Shown: piece after piece, positions 34,682 to 42,976 of the stretch
How positions within the stretch are numbered: the first letter of the stretch is position 1
Layout of the letters: each line of letters starts with the position of its first letter
Origin: Bacteroidales bacterium
Lineage (GTDB): Bacteria > Bacteroidota > Bacteroidia > Bacteroidales > FEN-979
Direction of reading: 5' to 3'
DNA: 47,045 nt
Assembly (NCBI GenBank): GCA_030681475.1
Contig: JAUXWT010000012.1
Location: forward strand, 1 to 47,045
The notes under the pieces: generated by a model
What the model was told of the DNA's origin: nothing
The model's database searches: none
What the model saw: the letters and a program-made list of their open reading frames with translations, nothing else
Translations under genes and position numbers: made by a program

Positions 34682-35809
34682 ATGATTATTGGTATTTTAA
34701 AAGACGGGGGATCAGAAAACCGTGTTGCCCTCCTTCCTGAATCTGTAACTGCCCTGACAAAAATGATGGTTACGGTGTGTGTTGAAAAGGGAGCTGGTCT
34801 GCAAGCCTTTGCATCTGATGCAGATTATGAAACTGCCGGAGCAAAAATTGCTTCAAAGGAAGAGGTGATCGCTCAGGCAGACATGCTGATTAAGATCAAT
34901 CCTCCATCGGAGGCGGAATTAGCTCAAATCAAGGAAAACACAGTGTTCCTTGCAGTACTGAATCCGTTTTTCAATATTGAACTAATTAAGGAACTGGCTG
35001 ACAAAAACATAACCAGTTTCAGTCTGGATGTGATCCCCCGTACAAGCCGTGCGCAAACAATGGATATCCTCTCCTCGATGGCCACCGTTTCAGGTTACAA
35101 AGCTGTACTGACCGCCGCCAACTCACTCCCAAAATTTTTCCCGATGTTCATGACCGCCGCAGGAACGATAACACCTGCCAAGGCGCTGATCCTGGGTGCC
35201 GGGGTAGCCGGATTGCAGGCCCTCGCCACATCCCGGAAACTTGGCGCAGTGGTAGAGGTATTTGATGTACGCGCTGCTGTTAAGGAAGAAGTTGTGGGTC
35301 TCGGTGGTAAATTTGTGGAGGTTGAAGGCGCCATTGATGACAAATCGGCCGGCGGATATGCTGTTGAACAGACGGATGAATTTAAGAAAAAACAAGCTGC
35401 CGCAGTTCATGACCACGCCATAAAATCGGATGTGATCATCTGTACTGCCCAAATTCCAGGTAAAAAGGCGCCTTTGTTATTAAAAAAGGAGACTGTTGAA
35501 GCTATGAAACCTGGATCGGTAATCATTGACCTTGCGGCATCAACCGGTGGCAACTGTGAACTGACAGAAAATGATAAAACCATTATTCACAAAGGGGTGA
35601 AGATCATCGGCAACTCTTCATTTCCTGTCGAAATGCCAACTGATGCGAGTAAAATGTTCGGTAAGAATGTGATTAACTTTCTTAAGCTGATGATCAGTGC
35701 CGATGGAAGCCTTAACCTCAATTGGGAGGATGATATCGTGAAAGGCACCTGTGTCACCCACAACAGGGAGATCGTTCATGAACGTGTTAAATCTATGATA
35801 ACCAAATAA
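34682..35809 (+). CDS. pntAA: NAD(P) transhydrogenase subunit alpha, part 1
   Basis: This 375-residue NAD(H)-binding domain I is homologous to alanine dehydrogenase. The nucleotide motif is GAGVAGLQA (near 175), and IDLAASTGGNCE and RTSRAQTMDILSS are diagnostic. It covers only the soluble part of PntA. The membrane part is a separate gene 11 bases downstream, the split arrangement common outside enterobacteria. It transfers hydride between NADH and NADP+ coupled to proton re-entry. Together with the next two genes it forms a complete pnt operon. Confidence 0.95.
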   Translation: MIIGILKDGGSENRVALLPESVTALTKMMVTVCVEKGAGLQAFASDADYETAGAKIASKEEVIAQADMLIKINPPSEAELAQIKENTVFLAVLNPFFNIELIKELADKNITSFSLDVIPRTSRAQTMDILSSMATVSGYKAVLTAANSLPKFFPMFMTAAGTITPAKALILGAGVAGLQALATSRKLGAVVEVFDVRAAVKEEVVGLGGKFVEVEGAIDDKSAGGYAVEQTDEFKKKQAAAVHDHAIKSDVIICTAQIPGKKAPLLLKKETVEAMKPGSVIIDLAASTGGNCELTENDKTIIHKGVKIIGNSSFPVEMPTDASKMFGKNVINFLKLMISADGSLNLNWEDDIVKGTCVTHNREIVHERVKSMITK

Positions 35810-35820
35810 ATAATCTAAAT

Positions 35821-36135
35821 ATGGATGAAATATTAAAATTTTTTCTTGAATACAGAGAGGCGATCTTCATCATTATTCTATCTATTTTCCTTGGAATTGA
35901 AGTGATCTCGCATGTGCCATCTGTTTTACACACACCCCTGATGTCGGGTGCAAATGCCATCCACGGGGTGGTGATCATCGGCGCAATAATTGTAATGGGC
36001 CATGCCGATAATGTACTGTCAATGATCCTTGGATTTATTGCAGTGATTCTCGGCACATTGAATGTGGTTGGTGGCTTTGTGGTAACTGACCGCATGCTTG
36101 AGATGTTCAAGAAAAAGAAGAAAAAACAACTATAA
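35821..36135 (+). CDS. pntAB: NAD(P) transhydrogenase subunit alpha, part 2 (membrane)
   Basis: This 104-residue protein has three to four transmembrane helices and the conserved segment EVISHVPSVLHTPLMSGANAIHGV typical of PntA domain II. It forms half of the proton channel with the membrane part of PntB. The C-terminus ends in a Lys-rich tail (KKKKKKQL). It starts 11 bases after part 1 and ends 7 bases before pntB. Confidence 0.95.
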   Translation: MDEILKFFLEYREAIFIIILSIFLGIEVISHVPSVLHTPLMSGANAIHGVVIIGAIIVMGHADNVLSMILGFIAVILGTLNVVGGFVVTDRMLEMFKKKKKKQL

Positions 36136-36142
36136 AAGGACT

Positions 36143-37615
36143 ATGGAAACGATACAAACAATTACCAGGACTTTCGAATTTTCTGAATACATCTCGATTC
36201 TTGAAATATCCTATATCCTCGCTTCAATACTGTTTATCCTTGGCCTGAAGAGACTAAGTCATCCAGATACTGCCCGGAATGGAAACCTATGGGCTGCTGC
36301 CGGTATGGGTCTCGCGATTCTGTTTACCATTCTTTTCCACAAGACAAAGATGGAGGATGGTTCTTTCCAGGGGATCCACAACATCGGATGGATTGTTGGC
36401 GCACTCGTTATCGGATCGATCATTGGCTGGTTGATTGCCATGAAGGTAAAAATGACTGCCATGCCCCAGATGGTTTCATTGTTCAATGGGATGGGAGGCG
36501 CATGTGCGGCCCTCATTTCGATGATGGAATTTCCAAGAATGCAGAACGAACTGGCAGATATGCAGGTCGCGACGATGATGAACGGTGAATCTCTCGCCAT
36601 TCTTCTTGGATTGATGATAGGCGGTGTCTCTTTTGCAGGAAGTATGATCGCCTTTGGGAAACTCGACGAGCGGATCGGGGATGTAAAGAGTCCGGCGCTC
36701 AGGTATATAAATATCTCGTTTTTGATCATATTATTCGTCTTCGTGATATTTATCATGTTTAAAACACCGGTAGCAGGTGAAAACTGGATGATTTATACTC
36801 TGGCAGCGTTGGCGCTGATTTATGGTGTTACTTTCGTTATGCCGATAGGTGGCGCTGATATGCCGGTGGTGATCTCATTGTTGAACTCCTTTACCGGTGT
36901 AGCTGCAGCCATGGGTGGTTTCCTGTACAACAACCAGGCGATGCTTACCGGCGGTATTCTTGTCGGATCTTCCGGTACCATTCTGACTATCCTGATGTGC
37001 AAGGCAATGAACCGGTCGCTGCTTAATGTCATTATAGGCGCCTTTGGAGGAAGTTCAGCCGCAGGACCCGCCAGTGGTGATAAATCAGTGAAAGAGATCT
37101 CTATGAGTGATGCTGCTGTGCTTCTCAGTTATTCACAGAAAGTTTTAGTCGTACCCGGATATGGCCTTGCAGTTGCCCAGGCACAGCATCTTTGTCATGA
37201 ACTGGAAAACCTGCTTGCCACGAAAGGGGTTGAATTGAAATATGGTATACATCCTGTTGCCGGCCGCATGCCGGGACATATGAATGTACTGCTTGCAGAA
37301 GCTGATGTAGCATATGAAAAGTTGCAGGAAATGGAAGACTCCAACAATGAAATGAACAATACCGATGTAGTGATCGTGGTAGGAGCCAACGATGTGGTGA
37401 ACCCGGCGGCTGAAGAGGATCCTTCAAGCTCTATTTACGGAATGCCGGTAATCAAAGTATGGGACGCAAAGAACACCATCATCATGAAACGGAGTATGGC
37501 TAAAGGATACGCAGCTATCGAGAACAATTTGTTCTATATGCCAAAATCACGGATGTTATTTGGCGATGCTAAAGCGACACTACAAAAACTTGTCAGTGAA
37601 ATCAAGAATCTTTAA
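36143..37615 (+). CDS. pntB: NAD(P) transhydrogenase subunit beta
   Basis: This 490-residue protein has about nine TM helices up to residue 260, including the conserved GGADMPVVISLLNSFTGVAAA. A C-terminal NADP(H)-binding domain III follows, with VPGYGLAVAQAQH and HPVAGRMPGHMNVLLAEA. I chose the ATG at 36143 behind AAAAGGA. The frame extends 15 codons upstream into pntAB, but that is an artefact. It completes the operon, followed by a strong terminator at 37642. Confidence 0.95.
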   Translation: METIQTITRTFEFSEYISILEISYILASILFILGLKRLSHPDTARNGNLWAAAGMGLAILFTILFHKTKMEDGSFQGIHNIGWIVGALVIGSIIGWLIAMKVKMTAMPQMVSLFNGMGGACAALISMMEFPRMQNELADMQVATMMNGESLAILLGLMIGGVSFAGSMIAFGKLDERIGDVKSPALRYINISFLIILFVFVIFIMFKTPVAGENWMIYTLAALALIYGVTFVMPIGGADMPVVISLLNSFTGVAAAMGGFLYNNQAMLTGGILVGSSGTILTILMCKAMNRSLLNVIIGAFGGSSAAGPASGDKSVKEISMSDAAVLLSYSQKVLVVPGYGLAVAQAQHLCHELENLLATKGVELKYGIHPVAGRMPGHMNVLLAEADVAYEKLQEMEDSNNEMNNTDVVIVVGANDVVNPAAEEDPSSSIYGMPVIKVWDAKNTIIMKRSMAKGYAAIENNLFYMPKSRMLFGDAKATLQKLVSEIKNL

Positions 37616-37641
37616 CGCACCTTTCCCTTTATAGGGACAAT

Positions 37642-37670
37642 AAAAAAGCCCCGGAATGCGGGGCTTTTTT
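37642..37670. terminator. Bidirectional intrinsic terminator
   Basis: AAAAAAGCCCC at 37642-37652 pairs with GGGGCTTTTTT at 37660-37670, extended by one G-C pair to a 12-bp stem with a 5-base loop. It serves pntB on the plus strand and the small lipoprotein gene on the minus strand. Confidence 0.9.
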
Positions 37671-37690
37671 GTTTTTCAGCTCAATGCTTA

Positions 37691-37948
37691 CTATTTTTTC
37701 CCTTTGAATAATTTCGGGAATTTCTTTACGGAATCAGCATGAGCGATAGAGTCGGCAAATATTTTCTCTTGTTGTACCCTTGCGATAGAATCGGCGATTC
37801 TTTGCTGTTCAGCCTGAACCATTGCTAATGAGTCGGCAACGCGGATTGAGTCAGCAATTCTTTGTTCTTCGATCTGTTGTGCGCTTGGGCCACAGGAGTA
37901 CATAAAAGCTGCTACTCCGATAACTAATAATGTTGCAAGTTTTTTCAT
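37691..37948 (-). CDS. Small lipoprotein with IADSI coiled-coil repeats
   Basis: This 85-residue product has a lipoprotein-type signal (MKKLATLLVIGVAAFMYSC, Cys19). Residues about 27-80 repeat the motif IADSI/VADSL/FADSI/HADSV in a Gln/Arg-rich helix (EEQRIADSIRVADSLA, EQQRIADSIARVQQE), likely a coiled coil in the periplasm or on the outer membrane. The family is unknown to me. A full promoter at 37977-38008 and a terminator downstream show it is an independent gene. It may be an Lpp-like spacer protein, but nothing shows that directly. Confidence 0.75.
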   Translation of the reverse strand: MKKLATLLVIGVAAFMYSCGPSAQQIEEQRIADSIRVADSLAMVQAEQQRIADSIARVQQEKIFADSIAHADSVKKFPKLFKGKK

Positions 37949-37976
37949 TGTCTATTGATTTTTAGGAATTATGCTG

Positions 37977-38008
37977 CAAAGATAAATCAATGTGCTGCCA
38001 TCATCCAA
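37977..38008 (-). promoter_or_regulatory. Bacteroidota-type promoter for the small lipoprotein
   Basis: On the minus strand, TTG (complement of 38006-38008), a 21-base spacer and TATCTTTG (complement of 37977-37984) match the consensus fully. The start codon is about 29 bases downstream of the -7 box. Confidence 0.75.
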
Positions 38009-38158
38009 ATATTTTGACCACTATTTTTTAACATTTTTTAACATTTGACTTATGTCACTGAATATCAAGGAGAATAATTTTAACATTTTTTAAGAAATCA
38101 ATTGTTCTCAACAAATAATTTGTATCATCATGGTAAAACAAGGAACAGGAATTAAGGT

Positions 38159-38166
38159 TATCTTTG
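38159..38166 (+). promoter_or_regulatory. -7-like box abutting the rarA start codon
   Basis: TATCTTTG at 38159-38166 ends only four bases before the rarA ATG at 38171. If used, the transcript would begin at or near the ATG and be leaderless. No TTG lies at the usual spacing upstream, so this is weak. Confidence 0.3.
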
Positions 38167-38170
38167 TTTC

Positions 38171-39436
38171 ATGATTATTCCATTGGCAGAACAGTTACGG
38201 CCGGATTCGCTGGAAGGTTACCTTGGACAGGAGCATCTCATCGGCGAAGGAGCCATCCTACGCGGGGCCATTGAGTCAGGGAAAGTACCATCCATGATCC
38301 TGTGGGGCGCTCCGGGAATTGGCAAAACCACCCTGGCCTATATCATATCGAAACAACTGCAGCGTACATTTTACACCCTGAGTGCAGTGAGTTCAGGGGT
38401 CAAAGAGGTCAGGGAAGTCATTTCCAAGGCCAGGGAAACCGGCGACAGCCCGTTTTTATTTATTGATGAGATTCACCGTTTCAGCAAATCCCAGCAAGAC
38501 GCCCTGCTTGGTGCTGTTGAAAAAGGTATTGTGACCTTCATTGGCGCCACCACCGAAAATCCTTCATTCGAAGTCATCTCCCCGCTCCTTTCGAGGTGCC
38601 AGATATATATTCTGAAACCTTTGGAAGAACGACACTTGCTTAAATTGTTGGAACAAGCCAGGATCCATCTTGAAAACAATCTGGGGATCAACATTGAAAT
38701 TTCCGAACAGGAGGCCATGCTACGTATCTCGGGAGGAGATGCCAGGAAACTTCTGAATGCACTGGAACTCATTGTCAATGCGGAAATGAAGGAAGGTTCA
38801 ACGGTCATGATCACGAATGAAAAGACCATTAAGATCATTCAGCAAAACCTTGCCATGTACGATAAGACCGGAGAGATGCATTATGACATCATATCGGCAT
38901 TCATCAAATCGATGCGGGGAAGTGATCCCAATGCTGCGGTTTATTGGCTTGCCCGTATGGTCCATGCCGGGGAAGATCCAAAATTCATTGCCCGGCGTAT
39001 GCTGATCCTGGCTTCTGAAGATATCGGAAATGCCAATCCAAATGCACTGTTGCTTGCCACTGCCTGTTTTCAGGCTGTTGATGTGATCGGTTACCCTGAA
39101 TGTGACCTGATCCTGTCGCAGACCGCCATTTACCTTGCCTGTTCGGTGAAAAGCAATGCTTCTTATCTTGCCATCCGGAGCGCCCAGAAATCGTTACGGG
39201 AGGCCGGTGACCTTCCGGTTCCGTTGCATATCCGGAACGCCCCTACCAATCTGATGAAAAAAATCGGGTATGGAAAAGATTATAAATATGCCCATGATTT
39301 TGACAACAACTTTATTGAACAAGAGTTTCTTCCTGAAAAGATCAAAGGAAAAAATTTTTATGAACCGCAAAACAACCCCAGGGAAAATGAACTTCGGGCA
39401 AGGCTTAAAAATTTGTGGGGTAAGAAATACAAATAA
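38171..39436 (+). CDS. rarA: Replication-associated recombination protein A
   Basis: This 421-residue clamp-loader-like AAA+ ATPase acts at stalled forks. Walker A is GAPGIGKTT (near 44-52), Walker B is FLFIDEIHRF (near 96-105), sensor 1 lies in FIGATTENPSFE, and the C-terminal MgsA domain has SMRGSDPNAAVYWLARM and ASEDIGNANP. It begins with the family's usual PLAEQLRPDSLEGYLGQEHL. The gene is complete: the stop is at 39434-39436 and an IS1182-type element begins at the very next base. The upstream gap of 220 bases has no other gene. Confidence 0.95.
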   Translation: MIIPLAEQLRPDSLEGYLGQEHLIGEGAILRGAIESGKVPSMILWGAPGIGKTTLAYIISKQLQRTFYTLSAVSSGVKEVREVISKARETGDSPFLFIDEIHRFSKSQQDALLGAVEKGIVTFIGATTENPSFEVISPLLSRCQIYILKPLEERHLLKLLEQARIHLENNLGINIEISEQEAMLRISGGDARKLLNALELIVNAEMKEGSTVMITNEKTIKIIQQNLAMYDKTGEMHYDIISAFIKSMRGSDPNAAVYWLARMVHAGEDPKFIARRMLILASEDIGNANPNALLLATACFQAVDVIGYPECDLILSQTAIYLACSVKSNASYLAIRSAQKSLREAGDLPVPLHIRNAPTNLMKKIGYGKDYKYAHDFDNNFIEQEFLPEKIKGKNFYEPQNNPRENELRARLKNLWGKKYK

Positions 39437-39547
39437 GAGTCCACTCCGAAAAGTCGGAGGGCCTGTTTGGGTTAATTGATTTATAATAGTAGTTAAACGT
39501 ATTCATTTTTGACGTAGTTATAAACAAATGATTGTCAATAACTTAAT

Positions 39548-39578
39548 TTGTTTTTGTCGTTTTTTAACGGTAGATTTG
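39548..39578 (+). promoter_or_regulatory. Promoter of the IS1182-type transposase
   Basis: TTG at 39548-39550, a spacer of exactly 20 bases and TAGATTTG at 39571-39578 match the Bacteroidota consensus, 23 bases before the ATG at 39602. Confidence 0.75.
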
Positions 39579-39601
39579 TTTCGATAAGTAAAGCATAGCC
39601 C

Positions 39602-41278
39602 ATGTTTAAAAAGTCAAACAAAGAACCGCAGTTAGATGCCTTCGCCAGCGTTCCGATGATGCTGGAGAGCTCGGCATTCAAACAGTACAGTGATCAAGGC
39701 CATTGGCATAACCAGTTCCATGATCAGGTTGTAATGCGCATTGATGAAACCATATTCAGCATCCTCTTCAATAACACTACCGGTGCGCCTAATTCCTCCA
39801 TACGTACCCTTGTTGGGATGATGGTTTTAAAAGAATCTTTTGTATGGAGCGATTCACAACTTTTTGAACAATGCCGTTTCAATTTACTGGTTCGCAGCGC
39901 ATTAGGACTATTCAATGTGAATGATCCGTTACCGGTTGAATCAACATATTACCTTTTGCGCAAACGGATGTATGACCATCAAAAACAAAATGGTGAAGAT
40001 TTGATGGGAAAGGCCTTCGTACAAATTACCAGCGAACAGATCAAAGAGTTTGATGTAAATGGCCGCAACATTCGTATGGACAGTAAACTCATTGGCAGCA
40101 ATATTGCTTTGTTTTCCCGTTACGAGATCATTCATCAAACACTTTGCATGTTCTTTAAAACCCTTGATAATACTGCAAAATCAACACTTTCGCTGGCAGA
40201 CCTTGAACAACTGGAAAAACTTTTCATAGAAGAACCGCTCAAAACTGTTTATCGCAGCACCAGGGAAGAACTCAAAGGCAGGTTGCAACCGATCGGTATT
40301 ATTAGTTACAAGTTACTGACGTTATTTGGAAATCTCCAAACCGAGTCCTTTCTTCTGCTTCGGCGTGTATTTAACGAACAATATAAAGTATCAGCAGATC
40401 AGCAGATTGAACTTCGCCCGAAAGAAGAAATATCTTCATCGAGTGTCCAGTCCCCGCACGATCCCGACAGCGCATACCGCAACAAAGGCGACCAGAAGGT
40501 AAAAGGCTACAGCGTGAATATTACGGAGACCTGTTCGGACGAAGGTCTGAACCTGATTACCAACGTGCTTGTTGAAAAAGCCAACATCCCAGATACCGCA
40601 TTTGTTGAACCAGCTATTCGGGCTACCATTGAAGTTACCGGACAAATGATTGAAAAGGCATACACGGATGGGGCTTACCAAAGTCCTGCCAATGATGAGT
40701 GTTGCGAAAACATCGACATGGTTTTCACCGGTATCCAAGGCGCCGAATCAAGGTATGATTTGGAAATGACCTCAAATGGATTACTGGTTACTGACACCAA
40801 AACAGGTGAGCTCATTCAGGCTGTTTTAGTTAAAAAGCGAAAAAACAGCACCGAAGACAAGTGGAGCATAAAAACCTCCACCGGCTATTACTACTTTGGT
40901 CAACAAGCTATCCGGGCTTCCAATATGCGACGTGAAATGAAAGGACGACCATTGGAAGAACTCCACAAGCGAAACAATGTAGAAGCAACTATCTTTCAAC
41001 TCAGCTTCCCGTTAAGAAATAACAAATCAAAATACCGGGGTCTTATTAAGCAGAAAATATGGGCGTCTTGTAGGTGCCTATGGATCAATCTTGTACGAAT
41101 ACTCAACTTTACGAAACAAATATGTCAAAGAACGTTTAAAACAATGGAAATACCTGCATTGGAACCCTTTTCCTCAGGTTATCTTACCCTACAGCGCAGG
41201 GTACAGCGAATTTGGAGCAGTAATTTTTCCATTGCACTATTTTTATTGATCAGCATTAATTTTTTCGATTTATTATAA
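39602..41278 (+). CDS. IS1182-family transposase
   Basis: This 558-residue DDE transposase has the usual IS1182 order: an N-terminal DUF772-like part (about 40-125, TLVGMMVLKESFVWSDSQLFEQCRFNLL), FDVNGRNIRMDSKLIGSN with the first catalytic Asp near 160, and SPHDPDSAYRNKGDQKVKGYSVNITET near 281. YTDGAYQSPAND carries the next Asp (near 359), and the C-terminal block ends with the Glu-containing helix (HKRNNVEATIFQLSFPLR). It stops 6 bases before the right terminal repeat. No frameshift is seen, so it may be active. Confidence 0.9.
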   Translation: MFKKSNKEPQLDAFASVPMMLESSAFKQYSDQGHWHNQFHDQVVMRIDETIFSILFNNTTGAPNSSIRTLVGMMVLKESFVWSDSQLFEQCRFNLLVRSALGLFNVNDPLPVESTYYLLRKRMYDHQKQNGEDLMGKAFVQITSEQIKEFDVNGRNIRMDSKLIGSNIALFSRYEIIHQTLCMFFKTLDNTAKSTLSLADLEQLEKLFIEEPLKTVYRSTREELKGRLQPIGIISYKLLTLFGNLQTESFLLLRRVFNEQYKVSADQQIELRPKEEISSSSVQSPHDPDSAYRNKGDQKVKGYSVNITETCSDEGLNLITNVLVEKANIPDTAFVEPAIRATIEVTGQMIEKAYTDGAYQSPANDECCENIDMVFTGIQGAESRYDLEMTSNGLLVTDTKTGELIQAVLVKKRKNSTEDKWSIKTSTGYYYFGQQAIRASNMRREMKGRPLEELHKRNNVEATIFQLSFPLRNNKSKYRGLIKQKIWASCRCLWINLVRILNFTKQICQRTFKTMEIPALEPFSSGYLTLQRRVQRIWSSNFSIALFLLISINFFDLL

Positions 41279-41302
41279 ACCCCCTTTTCGGAGGGGACTC
41301 AA

Positions 41303-41328
41303 GATTTGATGATTTGAAAATTTGAAGA
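41303..41328. repeat. Octamer microsatellite (GATTTGAA)
   Basis: Three units, GATTTGAT GATTTGAA AATTTGAA, start two bases after the IS right end and end just before the aldehyde dehydrogenase ATG. The block probably belonged to the original rarA-dehydrogenase gap, in which case the IS landed between the rarA stop and this spacer. Confidence 0.7.
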
Positions 41329-41332
41329 TGAA

Positions 41333-42694
41333 ATGAAAAGCATGAATCCGGCAACAGGTGAAATCATCCGGGAATACCGGGATCATTCCTCCAAAGAAGT
41401 TGAACAGATTATCCGGCAAGTTCATTCAACCTGGTTAACCTGGAAAGAGACCTCGTTTGGATCACGATCGTTGCTCATGATGAAAGCAGCGAATATCCTT
41501 CGGGAGAATAAGGAGGAATATGCCCGGTTGATGACCATGGAAATGGGTAAAATTTTCCGCGAATCGATGGCAGAAATTGAAAAATGTGCCTGGGTCTGCG
41601 ATTTCTACGCCGAAAACGCGGCAAAAATGCTGAAGGATGAGGTGATCGAAACGGATGCAAGCCGCAGTTTTGTCGCATTTCAGCCATTAGGGACTATCCT
41701 TGCTGTGATGCCCTGGAACTTCCCGTTCTGGCAGGTGATCCGCTTTGCCTCCCCGGCGCTAATGGCCGGGAATGCGGCAGTTTTAAAACACGCATCAAAT
41801 GTTCCGGGGTGTGCCATTGCCATCATGGAAATATTCAGGGAAGCAGGGTTTCCGGAGCATCTTTTCAGAACCCTGATGATCCCGGCTGCCGGTGTTGAAG
41901 CGGTCATTGCAAATCCGTTCATTGTTGCCGCCACACTCACAGGCAGTGAAGCGGCCGGGAGCCAGGTTGCTTCTTCGGCGGGGAAGCACCTGAAGAAAAC
42001 GGTGCTGGAACTGGGCGGGACCGATCCGTTTATCGTGCTGGCCGATGCCGATCTGGATGCCGCGGTTAAAGCTGCGGTCACCGCTCGTATGATCAACCAG
42101 GGACAAAGCTGCATTGCGGCCAAGCGATTCATTATTGAGATACCGGTCATTGAACAGTTTGAAACTGCCCTGAAGGAGGCATTTGAGACGCTGCGCATCG
42201 GAGACCCGATGGATCCGGAGACACAGGTTGGCCCGATGGCCCGGCCCGATCTTGTGGATGAAATTGAACAACAGGTCAACGCCTCCATTGATGCCGGTGC
42301 GAAGCTTGTTACGGGCGGGAAGCGGCCAGACCGGCCAGGCTGCTATTACGAACCGACAATCCTTGCAGACGTAACCAAAGGTATGCCGGTCTATTTGCAG
42401 GAGACCTTCGGTCCGGTGGCTTCACTGATTACTGCCAGGAATGAAGAAGATGCCATTCGTATTGCCAATGACTCCGACTTCGGCCTGGGTGGATGTGTCT
42501 GGACCCGAGACCTTTATCGGGGTGAAAAAATTGCCCGGAAAATTGAAACCGGGGCCATGTTCGTCAACGGCATGACCAAATCAGATCCCAGGCTGCCTTT
42601 TGGCGGCATCAAGAAATCAGGATACGGCCGGGAACTTGGCGTTTATGGTATCAGGGAGTTTGTGAATGTTAAGACGATCTGGATTGGAAGGTGA
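41333..42694 (+). CDS. NAD(P)-dependent aldehyde dehydrogenase, succinate-semialdehyde type
   Basis: This 453-residue enzyme belongs to the aldehyde dehydrogenase family, closest in pattern to the short Sad/YneI succinate-semialdehyde dehydrogenases. PWNFPFWQVIRF (near 125) and the nucleotide region TGSEAAGSQVAS are present. ELGGTDPFIVLADADLD carries the catalytic Glu (near 225) and NQGQSCIAAKRFI the catalytic Cys (near 260). The end LPFGGIKKSGYGRELGVYGIREFVN is intact. It oxidises an aldehyde to the acid; the substrate is inferred only. The upstream IS promoter reads in this direction and could raise its expression. A GCGTGAC heptamer block follows the stop directly. Confidence 0.9.
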   Translation: MKSMNPATGEIIREYRDHSSKEVEQIIRQVHSTWLTWKETSFGSRSLLMMKAANILRENKEEYARLMTMEMGKIFRESMAEIEKCAWVCDFYAENAAKMLKDEVIETDASRSFVAFQPLGTILAVMPWNFPFWQVIRFASPALMAGNAAVLKHASNVPGCAIAIMEIFREAGFPEHLFRTLMIPAAGVEAVIANPFIVAATLTGSEAAGSQVASSAGKHLKKTVLELGGTDPFIVLADADLDAAVKAAVTARMINQGQSCIAAKRFIIEIPVIEQFETALKEAFETLRIGDPMDPETQVGPMARPDLVDEIEQQVNASIDAGAKLVTGGKRPDRPGCYYEPTILADVTKGMPVYLQETFGPVASLITARNEEDAIRIANDSDFGLGGCVWTRDLYRGEKIARKIETGAMFVNGMTKSDPRLPFGGIKKSGYGRELGVYGIREFVNVKTIWIGR

Positions 42695-42745
42695 GACGTG
42701 ACAAGTGACGCGTGACGCATGACGCGTGACGCGTGACACGAGACG
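42695..42745. repeat. GCGTGAC heptamer repeat
   Basis: About seven GCGTGAC-type units, some changed (ACGTGACA, GCATGAC, ACGAGAC), begin at the first base after the aldehyde dehydrogenase stop. This is the longest copy of the heptamer found at 2635 and 12330. Confidence 0.9.
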
Positions 42746-42771
42746 TATTTTAGTCAAGTCCGCTCGGCAGC

Positions 42772-42825
42772 TTACCCGTTCACCCGTTCACCCGTTCACC
42801 CGTTCACCCGTTTACCTATTTACCC
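42772..42825. repeat. Octamer microsatellite (CCCGTTCA)
   Basis: Six or more units of CCCGTTCA with decay to TTTACCTATTTACC lie 27 bases after the heptamer block and before the tRNA promoter. Two unrelated units side by side in one gap argue against descent from a single block. Confidence 0.88.
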
Positions 42826-42880
42826 CAACAAAAAAATCCATCCTTCCGAGAAAAGATTTCAATTAATCATGGAAAGTTCT

Positions 42881-42888
42881 TAATTTTG
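42881..42888 (+). promoter_or_regulatory. -7 box of the tRNA-Met promoter
   Basis: TAATTTTG at 42881-42888 fits TANNTTTG and lies 14 bases before the tRNA 5' end. No clean TTG lies 19-21 bases upstream. Confidence 0.5.
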
Positions 42889-42902
42889 CACCCTCAATTT
42901 CT

Positions 42903-42976
42903 GGCGGGGTAGCTCAGATGGTTAGAGCGTCGGATTCATAACCCGGAGGTCACGAGTTCAACTCTCGTCCCCGCTA
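42903..42976 (+). tRNA. tRNA-Met (anticodon CAT)
   Basis: A 74-base cloverleaf without encoded CCA. The acceptor stem is GGCGGGG / CCCCGCT with one G-U pair, the D arm GCTC...GAGC, and the anticodon loop TTCATAA with CAT at 42937-42939. The T arm is ACGAG/CTCGT. The anticodon stem lacks the three G-C pairs of an initiator and the 1-72 pair is formed, so it is an elongator tRNA. A lysidine-modified tRNA-Ile (also CAT) is the alternative. Its 3' end is copied in part at 46882-46898, marking it as a likely integration site. Confidence 0.92.

Larger units (their letters stand above)
39437..41300 (+). mobile_element. IS1182-type insertion sequence
   Basis: The terminal inverted repeats match at 16 of 17 positions: 39437-39453 (GAGTCCACTCCGAAAAG) and the complement of 41284-41300. 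One transposase gene and a complete Bacteroidota promoter lie inside. Only AA is shared by the flanks, so I cannot call a target-site duplication. The element separates rarA from the aldehyde dehydrogenase. Confidence 0.88.

Noticed and set aside
36098-36142. Longer pntB start overlapping pntAB
   Set aside because: It adds a basic stretch encoded by the shadow of the Lys-rich end of pntAB. The ATG at 36143 with AAAAGGA upstream fits the family.
39430-41310. Target-site duplication of the IS1182 element
   Set aside because: Only the dinucleotide AA is shared, which is not significant.
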